Source: CAVVAL01 sp963742725 (GTDB taxonomy: Bacteria > Actinomycetota > Actinomycetes > Mycobacteriales > Cryptosporangiaceae). Taken from it: a stretch of 64,000 nucleotides of DNA. Of this stretch, positions 25,443 to 33,177 are shown piece after piece (the first letter of the stretch is position 1; every line of letters starts with the position of its first letter). Location: positions 1,116,001 through 1,180,000 of the forward strand of contig CAVUMX010000003.1 in the NCBI GenBank assembly GCA_963742725.1, given 5' to 3'. Both the position numbers and the translations under genes were made by a program. The notes below the pieces were generated by a model. It was not told the origin of the DNA and ran no database searches. It saw only the letters and a list, made by a program, of their open reading frames with translations.

Positions 25443-26348
25443 CTACGCCAGGGTCATCGCGAAGAGGTGCAGCGCCGGCACGCCCGCCCGCACGTCCGGG
25501 CTGACGTCCGGCAGTACGACCGCGCGGGGCTGCCGGCCGTCCAGCAGCGGTACCGAGAAGGCGAAGAGGCTCACCGGCACGTCGTCGCGCCCCGACGCGA
25601 TGTTCCGGTACGGCGCGACCACGGCCGCGTCGGCGCTGGTGCCGTACCAGTCCTTCACCGCCACCGAGAACGGTTCGCTGGTGCCGTCCGTGTAGAGGAC
25701 GGCACCGTCCCCCTTGCCCTCGCCCCAGGTGCTGGTGCCGAGGAACGCGAGCCGCGTGCCCGATCCGGACAGCAGCACGGTCTGGCCGGAGGCGACGGCG
25801 TTGTCCTTCTGGCCCGGCGTCGTGTCGGGCCAGGTGAAGCTGACGCCGTCATGAGTGATCACCGCGCCGGGGCCGCATCCGACGGAGGCGAGGGCCTGCG
25901 CCGACAGGCTCGACCCCGACCCGTCGATGTTCGCGGCGCCCACGTTGCCGTCGTCGGCGATGCCGGCGTTGCCGAACGCGCCGCGCAGCGAGAGGTACGG
26001 CAGCGAGACCGAGGCGGTCCCGCGTGCGAAGTCCGAGCTGCGGGCGGTCACGTCGAAGACGGCGTGGCCGGTGTAGGTGATGGTGCCCTGGGCGTCATCC
26101 GCGAGCCGGAGCTGCCGGACCCTCGTGACCACCGCGCCGGGCCGGACGTCGCCGAGGCTGTACGCCCGCGCGTCCCCGCCGAGGTGGAGGACGGTCCGGC
26201 GCAGCGTGAACGGGCAGTCGTTGGTGAGGGTCGCGGTGACCTCCACGGGCTGGCCGGCCGCCGGCTCCCGGGGTGACACAGTGACGGTGAGGCGAGGGCC
26301 GAGGCTGTCGAGCTCGGGGCTGTAGGTGGCATCGGTCGATGCGGTCAT
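25443..26348 (-). CDS. Stand-alone accessory-domain protein (NEW3-like plus galactose-binding-like beta domain), no signal peptide
   Basis: This 301-residue protein contains no catalytic domain. Residues 18-115 resemble an alpha-galactosidase-associated NEW3 domain (RLTVTVSPREPAAGQPVEV). The C-terminal half carries a pattern usually attached to actinomycete secreted glycosidases: FGNAGIADDGNVGAANIDGS, SLSAQALASVG, GVSFTWPDTTPGQKDNAVAS and RAVVLPDVS. Here it stands alone, with its own ribosome binding site (GGAAGGAG, 7 bases before the ATG), 19 bases after the fucosidase stop. No signal peptide or Tat motif is visible, which is odd for a carbohydrate-binding module. It may have split from a glycosidase, or be carried out with the fucosidase. 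Function is unknown. Confidence 0.7.
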   Translation of the reverse strand: MTASTDATYSPELDSLGPRLTVTVSPREPAAGQPVEVTATLTNDCPFTLRRTVLHLGGDARAYSLGDVRPGAVVTRVRQLRLADDAQGTITYTGHAVFDVTARSSDFARGTASVSLPYLSLRGAFGNAGIADDGNVGAANIDGSGSSLSAQALASVGCGPGAVITHDGVSFTWPDTTPGQKDNAVASGQTVLLSGSGTRLAFLGTSTWGEGKGDGAVLYTDGTSEPFSVAVKDWYGTSADAAVVAPYRNIASGRDDVPVSLFAFSVPLLDGRQPRAVVLPDVSPDVRAGVPALHLFAMTLA

Positions 26349-26367
26349 CAGCGTGCTCCTTCCGGGC

Positions 26368-27816
26368 TCAGCGGTTCCAGTCGACGGTGAGGGTGTGGGC
26401 GTACCGGCCGGGCGGGGTCGAAGGCAGCGTGACCACGACCGTCCCGTCGCGGCGGGACCACGGCACCGGCCGGCCGAGCAGCCGCATCCGCGCGCCGGCG
26501 GCGATCGGCAGGTCGCCGGGCAGCCGCAGCTCCTGGCCGGGCCAGTCGAGGACGACGATGTGGAACTTCCCCGGCGTCACGGTGTAGCGGACGCCCGGAT
26601 CCTCGGACCGGATCCACGGCGCCGAGCCGTAGATCGCGTGCCCGTTGACGTCCAGCCAGGCACCGATGTCGCGCAGCCGCTCCTGCAGGATCTCCGGGAT
26701 CGTGCCGTCCGCCCGGGGACCGATGTTCAGCAGCAGGTTGCCGTTCTTGCTCACCACGTCGACGAGCCGGTGGACCAGGAACTGCGACGTCTTGAAGTCC
26801 TCCGGCAGCTCGTGCTTGTTGTACCCCCACGAGTAGCCGATCGTGACGCAGTGCTCCCACTTGTTCGACACCATCACCGGCGCGGTGTGCTGCTCGTAGG
26901 TCTGGAAGTCCAGGTGCGTGTCGAAGCGGTCGTTGACCAGCACGCCCTTCGGCACGGGTCGGTTCTTGGCCTGGTTGTAGTAGTGGGCGATCGGCTCTTC
27001 GCTGAGCCACGGCCCGGTCGGCGGGCGGAGCCCGGTCCACTGCCCGTCGGCCCAGAGCAGATCGGGGTCGTAGCGGTCGATGATCTCGCGTAGCTGCTGG
27101 TGCTCGTACTCGCGCACGTAGTCGCTGACGGGCTTGTAGCCGACCAGCGGGATCTCTTCGCCGGTGTAGAAGTTGCGCATCGGGCGGCCCATCGACGGGT
27201 TGAACCACTCGCCGAGCGAGTAGTAGAGACCGGCCCGGACCGTGCCGCGCCGGCGTGCCGCGGCGACCAGGTCGCCGACCAGGTCGCGGCGTGGGCCCAT
27301 CGCGACGGCGTTGCGGTCGGTGACCGCGCTGGGGAACAGGGAGAAACCGTCGTGGTGCTTGCTCGTCAGCACGAAGTACTCGGCGCCGGCCTCCTCGAAC
27401 AGCCGCACCCACGAGTCCGGGTCGTACCGCTCGGCCTTCCACTGTGGAATGAACTGGTCGTACACGAACTGCTCGCCGTAGGTCTCGCGGTGGTACGACC
27501 AGGGCTGCGTGTCGCGCCACTGCTGGTAGAAGAGGTACCACTCCGACGCCTGCTGGCGACTCGTGCCGGCCGGCACGGCGTAGGCGCCCCAATGGATGAA
27601 GATGCCGAACTTGGCGTCCTTGTACCAGCGCGGCACCGGATGGGTGTCCAGCGACTCCCGCGTCGGCTCGTAGTCGGGGCGGGCGGGCGCCGCCAGGGCT
27701 CTGCTGACCAGCGCGGGCGCCAGCAGCGCGCCCGCGCCCAGCGCGGTGCCGGTCAGGAAGAGGCGGCGGCTGAGGCCTTGCGATAACTCGTGCTGCGACA
27801 TCGAGCGCTGTGACAT
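26368..27816 (-). CDS. Tat-exported GH29 alpha-L-fucosidase
   Basis: This 482-residue enzyme should cleave terminal alpha-L-fucose from glycans outside the cell. The N-terminus has a twin-arginine signal, SRRLFL, then TGTALGAGALLAPALVSRAL and a cleavage region, so it is exported folded. GH29 features are clear: KDAKFGIFIHWGAYAVPAG, FVLTSKHHDGFSLFPS, and DLLWADGQW, where Asp257 corresponds to the conserved nucleophile. SNKWEHCVTIGYSWGYNK and GNLLLNIGPRADG are also family landmarks. It is the fourth gene of a five-gene - strand operon with sugar-phosphate enzymes upstream (39-base gap) and the accessory-domain protein downstream. Fucose catabolic genes themselves are not in the window. Confidence 0.92.
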   Translation of the reverse strand: MSQRSMSQHELSQGLSRRLFLTGTALGAGALLAPALVSRALAAPARPDYEPTRESLDTHPVPRWYKDAKFGIFIHWGAYAVPAGTSRQQASEWYLFYQQWRDTQPWSYHRETYGEQFVYDQFIPQWKAERYDPDSWVRLFEEAGAEYFVLTSKHHDGFSLFPSAVTDRNAVAMGPRRDLVGDLVAAARRRGTVRAGLYYSLGEWFNPSMGRPMRNFYTGEEIPLVGYKPVSDYVREYEHQQLREIIDRYDPDLLWADGQWTGLRPPTGPWLSEEPIAHYYNQAKNRPVPKGVLVNDRFDTHLDFQTYEQHTAPVMVSNKWEHCVTIGYSWGYNKHELPEDFKTSQFLVHRLVDVVSKNGNLLLNIGPRADGTIPEILQERLRDIGAWLDVNGHAIYGSAPWIRSEDPGVRYTVTPGKFHIVVLDWPGQELRLPGDLPIAAGARMRLLGRPVPWSRRDGTVVVTLPSTPPGRYAHTLTVDWNR

Positions 27817-27855
27817 CGAGTCTCCCTCGTTCTCGGCGATGGGGGGGATCCGTCC

Positions 27856-28668
27856 TTACGGCGTGACCGCGAGCAGAAGCCGGTGGACGGTCGCGGCCAT
27901 GTCGGTGCGTGCCACGGTCAGGTACTTGCGCGGGTCGACGGTCGCGTCCTCGCGGAGCCGGCGCCGGACCGCACTGGTGAACGCCACGTTCAGGGCCGTG
28001 CCGATGTTGATCTTCACCATGCCGGCCGCGACCGCGCGGGTCAGCTCCCCGTCCGGCACCCCGGACGAGCCGTGCAGCACCAGCGGCACCGGCACCGCGT
28101 CGCGCAGCCGGGCGATGAGATCCAGGTCGAGGCACGCGGTCTGGCTGGTCATGGCGTGGCTGCTGCCGACCGCGACGGCCAGGGCGTCGACGCCGGACGC
28201 GGCCACGTAGTCGCGGGCCTCGTCCGGGTCGGTGCGGACGCCGGGCGCGTGCGCGCCGTCCTTGCCACCCACCTCGCCCAGTTCCGCCTCCAGCCAGAGC
28301 CCACGCGCGTGCGCCCATTCGGCGGCGGTGCGGGTGGCGTCCACGTTGCCGGCGTAGTCCAGGGTGGACGCGTCGAACATGACCGAGCTGAAGCCGGCGT
28401 CCGGGGCCTGGTGCAGCAGCGCGACGTCGGTGACGTGGTCGAGGTGCAGCGCCACCGGCACCGCCGCCGCCGAGGCCGCCGCGACGCACGCCGCCGAGAT
28501 CGGCGCGAGCTGCCCGTGGAACCAGACGGCGTTCTCGCTGACCTGCAGGATCACCGGCCGGCCCGCTGCCTCGGCGCCGGCCAGCACCGCTTCGACGTGT
28601 TCCAGCGTGATCACGTTGAAGGCGGCCACCGGGGAGGCGACCAGCTCGGCGGTCTTCACAAGGGGCAT
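27856..28668 (-). CDS. Class II (zinc) tagatose/fructose-bisphosphate aldolase, GatY/KbaY-like
   Basis: This 270-residue cytosolic aldolase is predicted to split tagatose 1,6-bisphosphate into dihydroxyacetone phosphate and glyceraldehyde 3-phosphate. Motifs are AFNVITLEHVEAVLAGAEA, the catalytic/zinc site ALHLDHVTD (Asp77 and His78), LEAELGEVGGKDG, the phosphate-binding VLHGSSGVPD and VKINIGTALN. The short length and the LEAELG segment favour the GatY/KbaY tagatose type over glycolytic FbaA. It overlaps the kinase gene by 13 bases, so the two steps are made together. The context of a SIS isomerase, a PfkB kinase and a DeoR regulator is that of galactosamine or tagatose pathways. Fructose-bisphosphate activity cannot be ruled out from sequence alone. 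Confidence 0.88.
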   Translation of the reverse strand: MPLVKTAELVASPVAAFNVITLEHVEAVLAGAEAAGRPVILQVSENAVWFHGQLAPISAACVAAASAAAVPVALHLDHVTDVALLHQAPDAGFSSVMFDASTLDYAGNVDATRTAAEWAHARGLWLEAELGEVGGKDGAHAPGVRTDPDEARDYVAASGVDALAVAVGSSHAMTSQTACLDLDLIARLRDAVPVPLVLHGSSGVPDGELTRAVAAGMVKINIGTALNVAFTSAVRRRLREDATVDPRKYLTVARTDMAATVHRLLLAVTP

Positions 28669-29579
28669 GGGGTGTCCTCCAGGCGGGTCACGGCGACGCG
28701 GCCGAGCAGCGCGCGGTACGTGTCGAGGTCGAGGTCGCCGGCCACGGGGCTCAGCACGGCGGCGCCTGACGCGGCGGTGGCGTGCGCCAGCCGCTCCGGC
28801 CAGTCCTGGCCGGCGACCAGGCCGGCGACGAGTGCGGCGACGGCGGCGTCACCCGCCCCGGTCGGGTTGCCGAGCAGCGTCTCCCGCGGACGCGAGCGCC
28901 ACCAGCCGGACTCCGTCGAGGCCAGCATCCCGAGCGGTCCGAGCGACACGACCACCGCCGCGGCACCCGCCTGCCGCATCGCCGCCGCGCCGGTCAGCGG
29001 GTCGGTGGCGCCGGTCACGCGGGTCAGCTCGTCGCTGTTGGGCTTGACGATCGCAGGCCGCGCCGTCACGCCGAAATTGAGGGCGGCGCCGTCGGAGTCC
29101 AGGACGGTCGGGACGTCGGCGCAGAGGGCGCCGAGCGTGGCGTAGGCATCGGTGGGGATCCCCGGCGGCAGGCTGCCGGACAGCACCAGCGCGCTGGCGC
29201 GGGGCAGCAGGTCGGCGACGAGGTCGAGGAACTGGCGCCAGTCCGCGTCCGTGACGGTCGGCCCCGGCTCGTTGAGGACGGTCACGGCGTCGGCCTCGAC
29301 GATCGTCACCGTCCGCCGGGTCTCGCAGGCGGTCGGCACCAGCGCGTGCGCGATGCCGGCCGCGTCCAGTTCGGACCGGACCTGGTCGCCGTGGCGCCCG
29401 CCGGCGAACCCGGTCACCGTGACGGGCTGGCCGAGCGCGGTGAGCACGCGCGCGACGTTGACCGCCTTGCCGCCCGCGCGGGCGTGCACGTCCGTCACGC
29501 GGTTCGTCTCCGACCACCGGACGGCCGGCAGCCGGTAGGTGATGTCGACCGCCGGATTGAGCGCGACGGCCAGGATCAT
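28656..29579 (-). CDS. PfkB-family sugar-phosphate kinase (tagatose-6-phosphate kinase / 1-phosphofructokinase type)
   Basis: This 307-residue kinase should phosphorylate tagatose 6-phosphate to tagatose 1,6-bisphosphate for the adjacent aldolase; 1-phosphofructokinase activity is the main alternative. MILAVALNPAVDITYRLPAV is the typical LacC/FruK start. AGGKAVNVARVLTALG is the first PfkB signature, and LLGNPTGAGDAAVAALVAG contains the anion hole and the catalytic Asp of the second. The ATG at 29579 overlaps the SIS gene stop (ATGA), and the stop lies 13 bases inside the aldolase gene. Translation of all three is therefore coupled. The strand and order isomerase-kinase-aldolase match the biochemical order. 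Confidence 0.88.
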   Translation of the reverse strand: MILAVALNPAVDITYRLPAVRWSETNRVTDVHARAGGKAVNVARVLTALGQPVTVTGFAGGRHGDQVRSELDAAGIAHALVPTACETRRTVTIVEADAVTVLNEPGPTVTDADWRQFLDLVADLLPRASALVLSGSLPPGIPTDAYATLGALCADVPTVLDSDGAALNFGVTARPAIVKPNSDELTRVTGATDPLTGAAAMRQAGAAAVVVSLGPLGMLASTESGWWRSRPRETLLGNPTGAGDAAVAALVAGLVAGQDWPERLAHATAASGAAVLSPVAGDLDLDTYRALLGRVAVTRLEDTPCPL

Positions 29580-30454
29580 CTCGCGCTCAGGATCACCGAG
29601 CGGGAGAGGTTGCGGGGCGAGTCCGGGTCGAGGCCGCGCGCGTGCGCGATGGCCACCGCGAGGCGCTGCACCCGGATCAGGTCCGCCAGCGGGTCGAGGT
29701 CGTCGTTGACCACGGTGCCGCCGGCGGCCTCGACGTCGCCGACGAGCCCGGGCGGCGGCGCGCCGAGCACCCATACCGCACGGCCGGGGCCGGTGATCGC
29801 GATCGGACCGTGCCGGTACTCCATCGCCGGGTAGGCCTCGGTCCAGGCGCCGGCCGCCTCGCGCATCTTCAACGCCGCCTCCTGCGCCAGCCCGTAGGCC
29901 CAGCCCTGGCCGAGGAACGTGAACTGCTCGGCCGCGACCAGGCCGTCCGGCAGCGGCGCCTGCACGGCGTACCGCGCGTCGGCGACGGCCGCCCGGAGGT
30001 CGGTGCCGAGATGCGCGCGGAGCAGCACGAGCTGCGTGGTGGCGAAGCGGGTCTGGACGACCGAGGTCTCGTCCGCGAAGTCGAGGGTGACGGTCCGGTC
30101 CGCCAGGGTGGTGACCGGCGAACCCGGCACGGCCGTGACGACGGTCGTGGGGATCCGCCCGCGCACCTCCGCGAGCAGGTCGATCACCTCGGTCGTCGTG
30201 CCGGACCGGCTCAGCGCGAGGATCCGGTCGTACGGGCGGTACACGGGCGCCTCGGACGCGGCGAACGCGTCGGTCTCGCCATGGCCCGCGGACTCCCGCA
30301 GCGCGGCGTAGGACTGGGCGACGAACCACGAGGTGCCGCAGCCCACGACGGCCACGCGCTCACCCCGCGCCGGCAGCCCCTCGGGGGCGAGGCCACGGGC
30401 CCGTTCCCAGCAGTCGGGCTGGCTGGCGATCTCCGTCTCGGTGTGCGTACCCAC
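29576..30454 (-). CDS. SIS-domain sugar-phosphate isomerase/deaminase (AgaS-like)
   Basis: This protein of about 292 residues resembles AgaS, which converts galactosamine 6-phosphate to tagatose 6-phosphate with release of ammonia. Two SIS domains are visible: the first with VAVVGCGTSWFVAQSYAALR and ALSRSGTTTEVIDLLAEV, the second with FLGQGWAYGLAQEAALKMRE and AYPAMEYRHGPIAI, where Glu and His match the GlmS/AgaS active site. The start THTETEIASQPDCW is typical. The GTG at 30454 is preferred because GGGGGA lies just upstream; an ATG at 30469 is in frame but has no ribosome binding site. It is the first gene of the - strand operon, divergent from the DeoR regulator. A GalNAc-6-phosphate deacetylase is missing from the window. 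Confidence 0.85.
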   Translation of the reverse strand: MGTHTETEIASQPDCWERARGLAPEGLPARGERVAVVGCGTSWFVAQSYAALRESAGHGETDAFAASEAPVYRPYDRILALSRSGTTTEVIDLLAEVRGRIPTTVVTAVPGSPVTTLADRTVTLDFADETSVVQTRFATTQLVLLRAHLGTDLRAAVADARYAVQAPLPDGLVAAEQFTFLGQGWAYGLAQEAALKMREAAGAWTEAYPAMEYRHGPIAITGPGRAVWVLGAPPPGLVGDVEAAGGTVVNDDLDPLADLIRVQRLAVAIAHARGLDPDSPRNLSRSVILSAR

Positions 30455-30564
30455 GGCTCCCCCTTGCATGTAGATGCTCGTTTGAGGCTACCAAAGTGCA
30501 GAAAAAAGCAAAGCTTTCGCGCCGGACGGGTGGTTCCGCGCAGAATGGGCGGCGATCTGCCATG

Positions 30565-30590
30565 CTTTCGAGCACGAACGAGCACGAAAG
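30565..30590. promoter_or_regulatory. Probable DeoR/AgaR-type operator with tandem 10-bp repeats
   Basis: Two exact tandem copies of CGAGCACGAA (30569-30578 and 30579-30588) are bracketed by CTTTCG and CGAAAG. They sit directly before the ribosome binding site and GTG of the deoR gene. A related inverted copy, TGCTCGTTT (30475-30483), lies just before the start of the divergent SIS gene. One 10-bp step equals one helical turn. The placement suits autorepression and control of both transcripts. Confidence 0.5.
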
Positions 30591-30598
30591 GGCTGGAT

Positions 30599-31384
30599 GT
30601 GGGCAGGGACGAACGCTGGAACGCGCTGCTGGAACTGCTCGCCGACCGTGGCCGGCTCCAGGTCGAGGACGCCGCCGACGAACTGAGCGTGTCGCCGGCC
30701 ACCATCCGGCGCGACCTCGACCAGCTCGCGGAACAGCAGATGGTCACCCGGACGCGCGGCGGAGCCGTCGCGCAGCGCGTCGCCTACGACCTGCCGCTGC
30801 GGTACAAGAAGGCCCGGCACGCGCCCGAGAAGCAGCGGATCGGCGCCGCCGCCGCCGCGCTGGTGGCACCCGGTGCGATCGTCGGCCTCAACGGCGGAAC
30901 CACCACGACCGAGACCGCCCGCGCGCTCGGCACGCGCACCGACCTGCACGGCGACGGGCCCGCGCCCGCGCTCACGATCGTCACGAACGCGCTCAACATC
31001 GCCAACGAGCTGACCGTGCGGTCGCACATCAAGATCGTCGTCACCGGCGGCGTCGTCCGGCCGCAGTCCTACGAGCTGACCGGCGCCTACGCCACCGAGA
31101 CGCTGGAAGAGGTCTCCCTGGACACCGCGTTCATCGGTGTCGACGGGCTCGACGCCGTGCGCGGCGCCACCGCCCACCACGAGGGCGAAGCGGCCGTGAA
31201 CCGGATGATGACCGAACGCGCCCGCCAGGTCGTCGTCGTCACGGACAGCTCGAAGCTCGGCCTGCGCGCATTCGCCCGGATCTGCGACCTGCGCGCGATC
31301 CACACCGTCGTCACCGACACCGCCGCCACCGGCGACATGGTGCGCGCCCTCACCGACGCCGGCGTCCACGTCATCAGCGCCTAG
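30599..31384 (+). CDS. DeoR-family transcriptional repressor (AgaR-like)
   Basis: This 261-residue regulator is expected to repress the divergent amino-sugar operon until a sugar phosphate binds. The GTG at 30599 has AAAGGG 6 bases upstream. The N-terminal winged helix is RWNALLELLADRGRLQVEDA with recognition helix VSPATIRRDLDQLAEQQ and RTRGGAV, the DeoR signature. The effector domain contains GLNGGTTTTETARAL, FIGVDGLDAVRGATAHHEGE and VTDSSKLGLRAFARICDL, typical of DeoR/AgaR proteins that sense phosphosugars. The last 14 bases including the stop are duplicated in tandem (31371-31398). An inverted repeat at 31407 ends the transcript. The link to GalNAc-type sugars is inferred from context. Confidence 0.88.
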   Translation: MGRDERWNALLELLADRGRLQVEDAADELSVSPATIRRDLDQLAEQQMVTRTRGGAVAQRVAYDLPLRYKKARHAPEKQRIGAAAAALVAPGAIVGLNGGTTTTETARALGTRTDLHGDGPAPALTIVTNALNIANELTVRSHIKIVVTGGVVRPQSYELTGAYATETLEEVSLDTAFIGVDGLDAVRGATAHHEGEAAVNRMMTERARQVVVVTDSSKLGLRAFARICDLRAIHTVVTDTAATGDMVRALTDAGVHVISA

Positions 31385-31406
31385 TCATCAGCGCCTAGCA
31401 GCGCGA

Positions 31407-31450
31407 AGCGGCGGTACCGGCCCACCTTCCCGAGGACCAGTACCGCCGCT
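31407..31450. terminator. Hairpin between convergent deoR and subtilase genes
   Basis: The arms AGCGGCGGTAC (31407-31417) and GTACCGCCGCT (31440-31450) are exact complements with a 22-base loop that can pair further. It lies between two convergent stops and could end transcription from both sides. No U-tract is present. Confidence 0.5.
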
Positions 31451-31483
31451 CCGCTCAGGGAACCCGAGCCGCTGCCGGAAGGA

Positions 31484-32830
31484 CTACGGCGTCTCGGGTG
31501 ACTCGGTCGGCTTCGGCGACTCCGTGGGTTCCGGGGACTCGGTGGGCTTGGGGGACTCGGTCGGCTCGGGCGACTCGGTCGGGTTCGGCGGCTCCGGGGT
31601 GCCGCCGCCCTCACAGGTCGCGAACAGCAGCTTGTTCGGCGAGCCGGTACCCGGACCGTTCACGACGTCGCCGGTCGCGCAGCCGACGAGCCCGTCGTGG
31701 ACCTGAGCCGGTGTCGCCGTCGGGTTCCCGGCGAGGAACAGCGCGGCGGCGCCGGCGACGTGCGGGGACGCCATCGACGTACCGCTGATCGTCTTGGTCT
31801 GGGTCGTGCCGCCGATCCACGCCGCCGTGATCTGGTCGCCCGGCGCGAACAGGTCGACGCACGTGCCGGTGTTGGAGAAGTCGGCGCGGTCGTCGTTGAT
31901 CGAGGTGGCGCCGACCGTCAGCGCCTCCTCCGTGCGGGCGGGGGAGAAGTTGCAGGCGTCGGAGTTCTCGTTGCCCGCCGCGACCGCGTAGGTGATGCCG
32001 GCCGCGATCGACTTCTTGACGGCCGAGTCGAGCGCCGCGCTGGCGCCGCCGCCGAGGCTCATGTTGGCGACGGCCGGCTTCTTGGCGTTCTCCGTCACCC
32101 AGTCGACACCGCCGATGACGCCGGCGTTGGTGCCGCTGCCCTGGCAGTCCAGCACCCGGACGGCGAACAGCTTCGCGCCCTTCGCCAGGCCGTGGGCCTC
32201 GCCGCCGACGGTGCTGGCGACGTGCGTGCCGTGGCCGTTGCAGTCCTCGCCGTTACGGCCGTCGCCGACGGTGTCGGTGCCGACCGACGCCCGTCCGCCG
32301 AAGTCCTGGTGCTTGGTGTTGATGCCGGTGTCGATGATGTACGCGTTCACGTTCTCGGCCTTGCTCGCGTACGTGAACTTCTTGTCGAGCGGCAGCTGCT
32401 TCTGGTCGGAGCGGTCGAGGCCCCAGTTCGGCGGGTCGGCCTGCTCGTCGGACGCCTTCACCACGCTGTTCTGCTCGACGAACGCGACACGGGAGTCGGC
32501 GGCCAACTCCCGTGCCTCGCCCTCGGACATCGTGGCGGCGAATCCGCGCACCACCGAGTCGTACGTGTGGGTGATCTTCGCCTGGTGGGCGGAGGCGAGG
32601 GCCTTGCTCGTGGCGGGCACGGACACCTTCGGGTCCTTGAGGACGACGATGAAGCTGTCGTCGATGGCGCCGGGCCCGGCTAACGCGTGGAACTTGCCCG
32701 CGGCGGCGTCCTGTTCGGCGGCGCCCGCGGTGGAGACCTGTGTGCTGATCACGACGAAGCCAGCGGCCAGTACGGCAGCTGCTGCCCCGGCCAGGCCGAC
32801 GGAGAGGCGTCGGCGGCGGTTCACGTTCAA
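31484..32830 (-). CDS. Secreted S8 (subtilase) serine peptidase with I9 propeptide and Pro/Thr/Glu/Ser-rich tail
   Basis: This 448-residue proteinase K-like enzyme is secreted (signal LSVGLAGAAAAVLAAGFVVI after RRRR). The TTG at 32830 fits best because AAAGGA lies 6 bases upstream; a GTG six bases later is the alternative. An inhibitor I9 propeptide (DSFIVVLKDPKV to VAFVEQNSVVKA) acts as a folding chaperone. The catalytic triad lies in NAYIIDTGINTKHQDF (Asp), CNGHGTHVAST (His) and SGTSMASPHVAG (Ser). The C-terminal 35 residues repeat TESPEP/TESPKP, encoded by 18-bp tandem repeats, and may form a wall-spanning linker. It is convergent with deoR and divergent from the LuxR-like regulator, sharing a region with a CRP-type site. 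Confidence 0.92.
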   Translation of the reverse strand: MNVNRRRRLSVGLAGAAAAVLAAGFVVISTQVSTAGAAEQDAAAGKFHALAGPGAIDDSFIVVLKDPKVSVPATSKALASAHQAKITHTYDSVVRGFAATMSEGEARELAADSRVAFVEQNSVVKASDEQADPPNWGLDRSDQKQLPLDKKFTYASKAENVNAYIIDTGINTKHQDFGGRASVGTDTVGDGRNGEDCNGHGTHVASTVGGEAHGLAKGAKLFAVRVLDCQGSGTNAGVIGGVDWVTENAKKPAVANMSLGGGASAALDSAVKKSIAAGITYAVAAGNENSDACNFSPARTEEALTVGATSINDDRADFSNTGTCVDLFAPGDQITAAWIGGTTQTKTISGTSMASPHVAGAAALFLAGNPTATPAQVHDGLVGCATGDVVNGPGTGSPNKLLFATCEGGGTPEPPNPTESPEPTESPKPTESPEPTESPKPTESPETP

Positions 32831-33034
32831 GGCAAGTCCTTTCCTAGCGGTGGGAGCAGGTGAGCGTTGCTCCTGTCGCTGGAAACTAGGGACGGCCGGC
32901 TGACTCCGGGGAAAACCGGCGTAATCGCGCCATCGGCATCAAACCGCCTACCAACTACACGAAGCGGTCGGACGAGTACAGGGCGTCGATTTCTGCACTA
33001 CTTCCGGGTAACCAACGGGGCTATGGAGACAAAA

Positions 33035-33050
33035 TGTGACGCAGATCACA
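33035..33050. promoter_or_regulatory. CRP-type binding site TGTGA-N6-TCACA
   Basis: The sequence TGTGACGCAGATCACA matches the CRP/FNR-family palindrome exactly in both half-sites with the standard 6-base spacer. It lies in the 347-base gap between the divergent subtilase and regulator genes, about 205 bases before the subtilase start and 128 before the regulator start. The rest of the gap shows no gene and no clear -35/-10 pair. Confidence 0.6.
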
Positions 33051-33177
33051 GCGAAATGTGTAACGCCTTTGCTTCGGCCCCCACGTACCACAGGCCAGGG
33101 TGGGGTGAACCGGAGTCGCCGTCGCATCCGTCGGCGTCCCGGGTGCCCACGGACCCGCCACAGGAGGAACGGCTGCC

